This document shows, in pieces, positions 58,060 to 64,000 of a stretch of 64,000 nt of DNA. The DNA lies in assembly GCA_964569385.1 (NCBI GenBank), contig CAZMUM010000006.1, positions 62,001-126,000 on the forward strand, given 5' to 3'. Under the pieces are notes generated by a model. It was not told the origin of the DNA. It ran no database searches and saw nothing but the letters and a program-made list of their open reading frames with translations. The first letter of the stretch is position 1. Every line of letters begins with the position of its first letter. A program made the translations under genes and the position numbers. The DNA comes from JAADHX01 sp964569385. GTDB taxonomy: Bacteria; Actinomycetota; Acidimicrobiia; Acidimicrobiales; Poriferisodalaceae.

Positions 58060-59010
58060 CTACGTCGCGGTCAATCGTTGTTTTCGAAAGCGGATTAGGT
58101 GGTCGACGGTGCTGAACCCAACCGACTCATAGCTTGCGATGGCTGCGGCGTTGTCGATTCCGGTTCTGACTATGGCTTGTTCCATCCCGGCTCTCTGCAT
58201 TTCGTTGAGGCCGCGGAGCAGTACAGCTTTTGCTAGCCCGCGACGTCGCGCCGACTTGCGAGACCCGACTGGTTCGAATTCGCCGATTCGATTGGTGCGG
58301 TCGAAGTACACGTCGGCGAACGAGAGAATCGAACCGTCAGGGTCGACTGCAACCACATGGGGGAACGTGTCTGGTCTTCCGTAGCTGATCTGGTGGGGCA
58401 GCGAACGACTAATCCAGGCGACCGCTTCGGTGGTGGGCTGGCCTTCGCTGAACGCGTCGACCTGAGCCAAGGCCCTTTCGGTTACCTGAGCAGCATTCGT
58501 CTGGTCGAGGAGCCCCACTTCGATTCCTGGCGGCCAAGAAGCACGGTCCACTGGCCCATCTAGATCGCGGGTCATGAATACCTCAGATTCGCAATCCTCG
58601 ACGTAGCCGAACTCATGCAGGAGTTCAATCTCTTCGGTCTTCGATAGGTAGCAGGCCGTAATCCAACTCTTGTGATTGGACAGAAGTTCGAACGCGGCGT
58701 CGGCTTGTTCAACGATGAATCTCGCCTGATCGCTCGAACGCCAGCCTGGGCTGATTTGGTAGAACCACTCGCCAAGGCCTAGCCCGAGCCGCGACACTGC
58801 TTGTACTTCTCGCGCCGAGTCACGCCACAGCTGTACCAGCGGAGCGTGATGCATGAAGTCGAAGCAGTTCACGTAAGCGGACTTGAGCGAGGTTCCGAAT
58901 GTCCATCTCGTGTCACCGTCGAACTGATTCTGCGACAAGAAGAACGAGTGAAGTTGATGTAGGTCGGGGTCGCCAACGAATGCCGAGCGAATCAGCGCGT
59001 CTGAACTCAC
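58060..59010 (-). CDS. GNAT-family acetyltransferase with two GNAT-like halves
   Basis: A 316-residue protein. The C-terminal half (residues 175-316) is a GNAT domain: ILSFADVYFDRTNRIGEFEP and the CoA loop RKSARRRGLAKAVLLRGLNE, then ASYESVGFSTVDHLIRFRK, the usual C-terminus. The N-terminal half (residues 1-150) lacks the CoA-binding R/QxxGxG/A motif and looks like a degenerate GNAT. Such tandem proteins often bind one acetyl-CoA. Substrate unknown. It overlaps no neighbour; the VOC gene lies 108 bases upstream on the same strand. Confidence 0.85.
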   Translation of the reverse strand: MSSDALIRSAFVGDPDLHQLHSFFLSQNQFDGDTRWTFGTSLKSAYVNCFDFMHHAPLVQLWRDSAREVQAVSRLGLGLGEWFYQISPGWRSSDQARFIVEQADAAFELLSNHKSWITACYLSKTEEIELLHEFGYVEDCESEVFMTRDLDGPVDRASWPPGIEVGLLDQTNAAQVTERALAQVDAFSEGQPTTEAVAWISRSLPHQISYGRPDTFPHVVAVDPDGSILSFADVYFDRTNRIGEFEPVGSRKSARRRGLAKAVLLRGLNEMQRAGMEQAIVRTGIDNAAAIASYESVGFSTVDHLIRFRKQRLTAT

Positions 59011-59118
59011 CGCGGCGAGCGTACTGTTGGCGTTGACGCAGGTGGTTGATGTATGGGTGGGCGCAGGCCGAGTGGCAGTCGATCTCCGCTGGTTGCCCCG
59101 CTATTGGCCGAGGATTCA

Positions 59119-59790
59119 TCAGTGACTCGAGAAGACGCAGAACTCGTTTCCCTCTGGGTCGGCGAGAACGTCCCAGCCGATCTCGGCATAGCGAGGGCGC
59201 AGCAGGGTTGCTCCTGCGTTGATTAGCGGCCTGATGTCTTCGGCGACGATGTCGATGTGGACGCGATTCTTGCTCGTCTTCGCGTCCGAGACCGGAGCGA
59301 ACGACAGACTGTCGAATGGTGCGTTCGGTATCTGTTCTAAGCATGAGAATCCGCCCTTCTCAGTCGATCGTTCACCACCAATCGCTGCTGCCCACCATCG
59401 TGAGAGTGTCTCGTGATCGGCGCAGTCGAACGCGACCTCATACAGCCGGTACATCGGTGGATCATCTCGAAGGAACAGACAGAACTCGCCGCCTTCAGGG
59501 TCGGCCATAACGACCCATGAAAACGATTGGTCATCGATAACTGTTGCGCCGATCGCCGTGAGGGCTTCGATCGATGTGCCATGTACGTCGAGATGAGTTC
59601 GGTGCTTGGTGGTCTTGGGCTCTGGCACCCGATTGATCCACACCGTGTGGGCTTTAGTCGGTCCAGTTAGGAACGCATCGCCGCCTGACTGATGGTGCAG
59701 TTCCATACCAAGTGCTGTCGACCAGAAGTCACCCAAAACCGATGCATCCTTGGCATCGAGACACAAATCCTTGAACGTGGCGAGACTCAT
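59119..59790 (-). CDS. Two-domain VOC (glyoxalase/bleomycin-resistance-fold) protein
   Basis: A 223-residue protein with two VOC domains. Unit 1 (about 1-110) has FKDLCLDAKDASVLGDFWST and ends WVVMADPEGGEFCLF; unit 2 (about 115-223) has YEVAFDCADHETLSRWWAAA and ends WDVLADPEGNEFCVF. The DPEGNEFC repeat is typical of metal-ligand Glu in VOC enzymes. ATG 59790 is chosen because the domain begins there; the longer upstream frame has no family resemblance. It is divergent from the acyl-CoA ligase. The reaction is unknown (isomerase, dioxygenase or drug binding). Confidence 0.85.
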   Translation of the reverse strand: MSLATFKDLCLDAKDASVLGDFWSTALGMELHHQSGGDAFLTGPTKAHTVWINRVPEPKTTKHRTHLDVHGTSIEALTAIGATVIDDQSFSWVVMADPEGGEFCLFLRDDPPMYRLYEVAFDCADHETLSRWWAAAIGGERSTEKGGFSCLEQIPNAPFDSLSFAPVSDAKTSKNRVHIDIVAEDIRPLINAGATLLRPRYAEIGWDVLADPEGNEFCVFSSH

Positions 59791-59915
59791 GCCTGCAGCG
59801 TACTCGGGGGCCAATTTGATACGGCCACCGGCCCATGTGGGCGGGATTGCGGCGTCAGCCAAGAGACATTCGGTGGCTACTTCGAGTATGAATTGGGCGA
59901 AGGAAGAGGGGCAAT

Positions 59916-61505
59916 ATGTCAGCAGCAGTTTCCACAATGTCGAGGCCCGTTGGGCATGGCGCGGTTCGGGCCTATGACTGGATTGGGCATCACGTGGCCC
60001 AGCGTTCAGGAGCCGAGGCTATCCGCGACCTCGGAACGGGTCGTACGTTCACCTATGGTGACCTCGACCGTCGCATCGATTCAATCGGTGCCTATATGAC
60101 GTCTCTCGGCATCGGCCGAGGCGATCGCGTAGCGGTGCTCGCTCACAACGGCGTCGAGTACTTCGACATTCAGTTCGCGTGTGCCCGCACCGGTGCCATA
60201 TGTGTGTTGCTCAACTGGCGGCTCACTGTGTCGGAGCTCGACTTCATTCTGAATGACAGCTCTCCTGCTTTGTTGGTACACGACGCCGAGTTCAGCGACG
60301 CGGCTCGTGAGCTTCAGACCAGGTGTTCGATCGCCACGCTGATCGAGATCGACGGTGGTAACCCCAGTAGCGCATACGAACAAGCAATATCTGAGTTCGA
60401 TGGTCAGCCTTGTGAACGGGTCGAACTGACGCACGACGACGTCATCACGATCATGTACACGTCGGGCACTACTGGCCTGCCGAAGGGCGCCATGATCACC
60501 CATGGCATGAACTTCTGGAATGCGGTAAATCTCGGAATCCCGTCAGGCCTCTCGCCAGACAGCGTCCATCTAAACGTCCTCCCGCTGTTCCACACCGCAG
60601 GGATGAACTGTTACAGCAACCCGGTTCTCCATGCTGGTGGAACCGTTGTCATCTTGAAGACATTCGACCCAGCCGAGACCCTCGCTGCCCTTGGCGACGA
60701 GGCGCTAGGAATCACGCACTTCTTTGGAGTTCCTGCGCCGTATCAGTTCATGATGCAGCACCCGGACTTTGCGACCACAGATCTGTCGCGACTTCAAATT
60801 GCTGGAGTTGGTGGCGCTCCGTGTGCGCTCACAATCATGGAGGCGTGGACTGAGCGTGGCGTTCCGTTGTTGCAGGGGTTCGGGATGACCGAGACGAGCC
60901 CTGCGGCCATCTTCCTCGACTCTGGGGAGGCGTTACGTAAGGTCGGATCAGTTGGCAAGGCGCTTCTGCACACCGAGGCCCGCATCGTCAATGAAGACGG
61001 AGGCGACTGTGGCCTCGACGAGATCGGTGAGTTGTGGGTTGCCGGGCCACATATCACCCCCGGCTACTGGAATCGGCCAGAAGCAACAGCCGACGCGTTC
61101 GAGGGCCGGTGGCTCAAGACCGGAGATGCAGCACGCACCGACGATGAAGGTTTCGTGTACATCGTCGATCGCTGGAAGGACATGTACATCTCAGGTGGAG
61201 AGAACGTGTATCCCGCCGAGGTTGAGAATGTGTTGTACCAACTGCCGGCTGTGGCCGAGGCCGCGGTCATCGGTATCCCGAGTGATCGGTGGGGCGAGGT
61301 CGGTCTGGCGGTACTTGCTCTGAACCCTGACTCCTCAATCGACCGAACGACGGTGATCGAGCATTGCGCCGGTCAGCTAGCGAAGTTTAAGGTTCCAAGC
61401 GACATCACCATTGTCGACGCCCTTCCCAGAAACGCCACTGGCAAGGTGCTCAAACGCGAGCTACGCACACAATTCGTCGGCTCAGACGCGCCGAAGATCT
61501 CCTGA
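59916..61505 (+). CDS. Acyl-CoA synthetase (AMP-forming, fatty acid/aromatic acid type)
   Basis: A 529-residue ANL-superfamily enzyme. AMP-binding P-loop is YTSGTTGLPKGAMITH; then LPLFHTAGMN, GFGMTETSPA, WLKTGDAARTDDEGFVYIVD and the C-terminal Lys in PRNATGKVLKRELR. It activates a carboxylic acid with ATP and CoA to acyl-CoA. TetR-regulated fatty-acid or steroid catabolism genes often carry such ligases, and the convergent gene here is a TetR regulator. Chain length is not determinable. Confidence 0.9.
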   Translation: MSAAVSTMSRPVGHGAVRAYDWIGHHVAQRSGAEAIRDLGTGRTFTYGDLDRRIDSIGAYMTSLGIGRGDRVAVLAHNGVEYFDIQFACARTGAICVLLNWRLTVSELDFILNDSSPALLVHDAEFSDAARELQTRCSIATLIEIDGGNPSSAYEQAISEFDGQPCERVELTHDDVITIMYTSGTTGLPKGAMITHGMNFWNAVNLGIPSGLSPDSVHLNVLPLFHTAGMNCYSNPVLHAGGTVVILKTFDPAETLAALGDEALGITHFFGVPAPYQFMMQHPDFATTDLSRLQIAGVGGAPCALTIMEAWTERGVPLLQGFGMTETSPAAIFLDSGEALRKVGSVGKALLHTEARIVNEDGGDCGLDEIGELWVAGPHITPGYWNRPEATADAFEGRWLKTGDAARTDDEGFVYIVDRWKDMYISGGENVYPAEVENVLYQLPAVAEAAVIGIPSDRWGEVGLAVLALNPDSSIDRTTVIEHCAGQLAKFKVPSDITIVDALPRNATGKVLKRELRTQFVGSDAPKIS

Positions 61506-62099
61506 AACAGAGAGGTCGGCTGCGATGGCGGCGGCAACGGCTTCGGCAAGTGTTCTCAGGCGACGGCGGTAGACCGATAGAGATGGGTTGCCGGTCATGA
61601 AACCCATTGGCGCGGTTTCGAGTAGCTCGCGCCACGGCGCCACCGATTCGGGGTCTGTCCCCGTCGTCGCCGCGAGGTAGGCGCCGAGCACTGTTTCGAC
61701 CCGCTCCTTTGCCGTGGCGGCGATGTCGGTGGCGTGTTGGGCCTTGAAGCTAAGCAGTTCATCTCCAAGCGCGGCCGACAGGACCAATTCCTTCAGATCT
61801 CCGTGGTAACGCTGGAGGAAGCCGTCGATCTGGTCGACCAATCGGCCCGGCCGGTCCAACTCGACTTGGGCCGCATCCAGAGCCGTCGAGAACGCATCAC
61901 CCAGAGCCGATCTGAAGATGTCCTCTTTGTTCTCGAAGTACTGATACAGAGCAGGGCGCGACATGCCCGCTCGGTCGGCAATATTGGCCATCGAAGTGGC
62001 GGCAAAGCCATTCTCGGCGAACACCGCGATGCCGGCCGCTTGGATGGTGGCCCGCCGGTCCTCGGCGACTGCAGTGGTGGTCGCCTCAGGTCGTTGCAT
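61482..62099 (-). CDS. TetR-family transcriptional regulator
   Basis: A 205-residue protein. The N-terminal HTH is AAGIAVFAENGFAATSMANI then ADRAGMSRPALYQYFENKED; the C-terminal helical ligand domain follows. ATG 62099 is preferred over 62138, as the latter would place the start inside the operator. It is convergent with the acyl-CoA ligase (24-base overlap) and divergent from the LLM oxidoreductase. Repression through the TGACA/TGTCA palindromes between is likely. The ligand may be an acyl-CoA or the LLM enzyme's substrate. Confidence 0.9.
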   Translation of the reverse strand: MQRPEATTTAVAEDRRATIQAAGIAVFAENGFAATSMANIADRAGMSRPALYQYFENKEDIFRSALGDAFSTALDAAQVELDRPGRLVDQIDGFLQRYHGDLKELVLSAALGDELLSFKAQHATDIAATAKERVETVLGAYLAATTGTDPESVAPWRELLETAPMGFMTGNPSLSVYRRRLRTLAEAVAAAIAADLSVSGDLRRV

Positions 62100-62110
62100 A
62101 TCCTCAATGT

Positions 62111-62171
62111 TGACACATTGGGCCAGATCTGTCAGCATTCGGCCGCTGACATTATCTAACTAGAATGTCAG
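62111..62171. promoter_or_regulatory. TetR operator cluster (repeated TGACA/TGTCA palindromes)
   Basis: The gap between the TetR gene and the LLM gene holds four half-sites: TGACA (62111-62115), TGTCAGC (62130-62136), GCTGACA (62145-62151) and TGTCAG (62166-62171). They form TGTCAGC-N8-GCTGACA and CTGACATT-N10-AATGTCAG (62146-62171), an 8-bp-arm palindrome of typical TetR operator length. Both divergent promoters must overlap these sites. Confidence 0.6.
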
Positions 62172-62198
62172 TCCCGCATGCGGCGAAAAGGACATCCA

Positions 62199-63170
62199 AT
62201 GACGCGACTCGGTTATCAGATCCCCAACTTCACCTATCCAGACACCGCACCAGACGAGATCTTCGCCAAGGTGGTGGCCCAGGCTGTCGCAGCCGAAGAC
62301 GCCGGGTTCGATCGGGTGTTCGTAATGGACCACTTCTACCAACTGCCTCAGCTAGGCGCGCCCGAAGAGCCCATGTTCGAGTGCTACACAGTTCTTTCCG
62401 CGCTGGCTCAGCACACCAGCAAGGTGCGCCTCTCGGCCCTGGTCACCGGCAACACCTATCGACATCCGACGCTGTTGGCCAAGACCATAACCGCGCTCGA
62501 CCACGTGTCGGGCGGGCGGGCGACACTGGGTATCGGGGCCGGTTGGTACGAGGCCGAGCACCAGTCGCTTGGGTACGAGTTCGGGACGTTCGCCGACCGC
62601 TTCGAGCGGTTGGAGGAGGCGCTCCAGATCATCATCCCGATGCTTCGCGGCGAGCAGCCCACCCTGGACGGACAGCGTTACCAGGTGAAAGAGGCCGTCA
62701 ACTCGCCCGCGCCGCTATCTCGGATACCGGTCATGATCGGCGGCAGCGGCGAGAAGAAAACTCTGCGCATGGTGGCCCAGTACGCCGATGAGTCGAATCT
62801 GCTCACCGACCCCATCGAGGAAATTCCACGCAAGCTCGATGCCCTCGCCGGGCACTGTGATCGTCTGGGGCGCGACCGTTCAGAGATTGTGGTCACCAGG
62901 CAGACACCTTGTGCAATCGCGCCGACCATGGAGCAGGCCCAGGCCGACGTCGACGCGTTTGTGGCGGCAAAAGGGTGGGGCCCCGAGATGGCGGAGTTGG
63001 TCAAAGGTTTCGTTGTTTACGGCGACCCCGACACCGTTGGCGAGGAATTGGCCAAGGTGATGGCCACCGGCGTTGATGGGTTGACTCTCAGCCTGGCTGG
63101 CAACGGACATATCCCCGATCGAGTCAGCCTGCTCGGCGAGGTCGCCCTGAAGGCGATGGGTGGGGGCTGA
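62199..63170 (+). CDS. F420-dependent LLM-class oxidoreductase
   Basis: A 323-residue TIM-barrel protein from ATG 62199 with AAAAGGA at suitable distance. Motifs are GYQIPNFTYPDTAPDEIFAK, FVMDHFYQLPQLG, LVTGNTYRHPTLLAKTI, LGIGAGWYEAEHQSLGYEFG and IPVMIGGSGEKKTLRMVAQY, which fit the F420-dependent subgroup common in actinobacteria. It would transfer hydride between F420 and an organic substrate. It is controlled by the divergent TetR operator cluster. The natural substrate is unknown. Confidence 0.87.
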   Translation: MTRLGYQIPNFTYPDTAPDEIFAKVVAQAVAAEDAGFDRVFVMDHFYQLPQLGAPEEPMFECYTVLSALAQHTSKVRLSALVTGNTYRHPTLLAKTITALDHVSGGRATLGIGAGWYEAEHQSLGYEFGTFADRFERLEEALQIIIPMLRGEQPTLDGQRYQVKEAVNSPAPLSRIPVMIGGSGEKKTLRMVAQYADESNLLTDPIEEIPRKLDALAGHCDRLGRDRSEIVVTRQTPCAIAPTMEQAQADVDAFVAAKGWGPEMAELVKGFVVYGDPDTVGEELAKVMATGVDGLTLSLAGNGHIPDRVSLLGEVALKAMGGG

Positions 63171-63262
63171 AGCCGCCGTCGTGGGAGCCGTCGCCGATCT
63201 GTCAGCGGGAGGCGGACCCGGTGAAAGCTGTTGCATATCTAAGACTGGATCTACCCGGGTCC

Positions 63263-63298
63263 TTGACAAAGTCCAGAACTAGACTCATAGTGTGGTTG
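63263..63298 (+). promoter_or_regulatory. furA promoter, probably leaderless
   Basis: A perfect -35 TTGACA (63263-63268), 17 bases, then CATAGT (63286-63291) as -10. Transcription would start near 63298, which is itself a GTG in the furA frame, so the message is probably leaderless with this GTG as start; the first in-frame GTG is at 63292. FurA-type autoregulation through this AT-rich stretch is expected from the family. Confidence 0.55.
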
Positions 63299-63792
63299 TG
63301 CCTGTCCAATCGGCTGAGTTTCTTCGCCAACATGGGTTGCGTGTTACCCCCCAGCGGTCCGCCGTTTTGCGGGCGGTCACGGGCCGATCTCATGTCACGG
63401 CCGACGAGGTTGCCGAGATTGTGGTAGCCGAGATCGGCACCATATCGCGCCAGACCGTGTACGACGCTCTCGGGTTCCTGGTCGACAACGGCCTCCTCCG
63501 GCGGATTCAGCCGGCCGGATCGCCGGCCCGTTACGAGGGCCGGGTTGGCGATAACCACCACCATCTCATTTGTCGTGGTTGTGGCCAAATGGTCGACGTC
63601 GACTGCGCAGTCGGGACCACGCCATGTCTAACCGCCGCCGACAACTCCGGGTTCGAAATTGATGAGGCCGAGGTGATCTATTGGGGTCGTTGTCCTGAGT
63701 GTCTGGTCAAGACCGGGCCCGAGCCCGCAGCGGGCGCTAGTGTCAAAAAGCCTGAAATCAACCAAGTTTCTGAGAGCAAACAGGGAGAATAG
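63292..63792 (+). CDS. furA: Fur-family regulator (FurA type, upstream of katG)
   Basis: A 164- to 166-residue Fur protein. The winged HTH covers LRVTPQRSAVLRAVTGRSHV and GTISRQTVYDALGFLVDNGL; the metal-binding part has RVGDNHHHLICRGCGQMVDV, with a second Cys pair in WGRCPECLVK. The start is GTG 63292 or, if leaderless, GTG 63298. The pairing with katG is the standard FurA-KatG peroxide-response unit of actinobacteria, where FurA represses itself and katG and is inactivated by oxidation. Confidence 0.9.
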   Translation: MVVPVQSAEFLRQHGLRVTPQRSAVLRAVTGRSHVTADEVAEIVVAEIGTISRQTVYDALGFLVDNGLLRRIQPAGSPARYEGRVGDNHHHLICRGCGQMVDVDCAVGTTPCLTAADNSGFEIDEAEVIYWGRCPECLVKTGPEPAAGASVKKPEINQVSESKQGE

Positions 63793-63794
63793 AC

Positions 63795-64000
63795 GTGTCA
63801 GACAACGAGAACAGGTGCCCGGTGATGGGTCAGTCGCAGATGGCGACCGCGGGCTCAGCCAACCAGCACTGGTGGCCAAATCAGCTGAACGTGAACGTTC
63901 TCCGCCAGAACTCTCCCCAGTCCGACCCGATGGGCGAGGACTTCAACTACGCCGACGCGTTCAACAGCCTCGATCTAGACGCACTGAGACGCGATCTCGT
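63795..64000 (+). CDS. katG: Catalase-peroxidase, N-terminal part (cut by the window end)
   Basis: From GTG 63795, with GGGAG upstream, two bases after furA. The visible 68 residues, including NRCPVMGQSQMATAGSANQH, WWPNQLNVNVLRQNSPQSDP and DFNYADAFNSLDLDALRRDL, are the start of bacterial catalase-peroxidase KatG. The haem and Trp-Tyr-Met active-site parts lie beyond the window. It destroys H2O2 and would be co-transcribed with furA. Confidence 0.93.
   Translation, partial: MSDNENRCPVMGQSQMATAGSANQHWWPNQLNVNVLRQNSPQSDPMGEDFNYADAFNSLDLDALRRDL

Noticed and set aside
1..64000. CRISPR arrays, rRNA and tRNA genes, insertion sequences
   Set aside because: No regularly spaced repeats, no recognisable tRNA or rRNA stretches and no transposase or terminal inverted repeats were seen on reading the window; short RNAs could still be missed without tools.

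Overview
The window looks like actinobacterial chromosome, most likely a marine or freshwater Acidimicrobiia-type genome recovered from a metagenome. The signs are GC-rich sequence, many GTG starts, ATGA/GTGA stop-start overlaps, a furA-katG pair, LLM-type flavin/F420 oxidoreductases, a DUF222-HNH endonuclease, and secreted proteins carrying 'GYW..A.DGGVF.FG' blades. The taxonomic call is inference. A 100-N scaffold gap (33600-33699) flanked by identical 55-bp ends shows that this is a draft assembly.

Layout. 1-5.5 kb: small membrane proteins, a TPR protein behind a TetR relic, an FAD monooxygenase broken by deletion, a HicA-like/HTH pair, a CopZ-like Fe-S protein and an ECF sigma/anti-sigma relic. 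5.6-10.4 kb: a cation/proton antiporter and a cyclase-AAA regulator. 10.4-19 kb: the most interesting part, two short operons each with its own RpiR-type regulator. Operon 1 encodes an ALDH7-type aldehyde dehydrogenase and a lysine-6-dehydrogenase-like protein. Operon 2 encodes a KamA-family radical SAM aminomutase, both subunits of a PcaIJ-like 3-oxoadipate CoA-transferase, and a class III aminotransferase. 19.1-29.8 kb: an AAA-LuxR regulator, two coupled lipoproteins (one with PPC domains), an HMA-CDF transporter, a frameshifted DUF222-HNH gene and a methyltransferase-like protein. 29.8-39.1 kb: a GT-C membrane glycosyltransferase, a B12/radical SAM gene with an in-frame TGA, a polar amino-acid ABC transporter, DoxX, and three coupled glycosyltransferase-type genes. 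39.3-49.5 kb: a nitronate monooxygenase, two tandem secreted paralogues, a MalY-like lyase, an HDOD protein coupled to a pentapeptide-repeat ion channel, and a rhomboid protease. 49.7-57 kb: an accessory stretch with three antitoxin/PIN modules, a PIN-like remnant and decayed genes between metabolic genes. 57-64 kb: a lipoprotein, a double-GNAT protein, a double-VOC protein, an acyl-CoA ligase, a TetR regulator divergent from an LLM oxidoreductase, furA and the start of katG.

How the 10-19 kb genes may work together (inference). Lysine 6-dehydrogenase would give 2-aminoadipate semialdehyde and ALDH7 would give 2-aminoadipate. The KamA homologue would move the amino group from C2 to C3, giving 3-aminoadipate. 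The beta-amino-acid-type class III aminotransferase would give 3-oxoadipate, and the PcaIJ-like enzyme would give 3-oxoadipyl-CoA, which a thiolase elsewhere in the genome could split to succinyl-CoA and acetyl-CoA. The alternative order starts with lysine to beta-lysine. Either version is a lysine catabolic route into the beta-ketoadipate pathway that I do not recognise as described.
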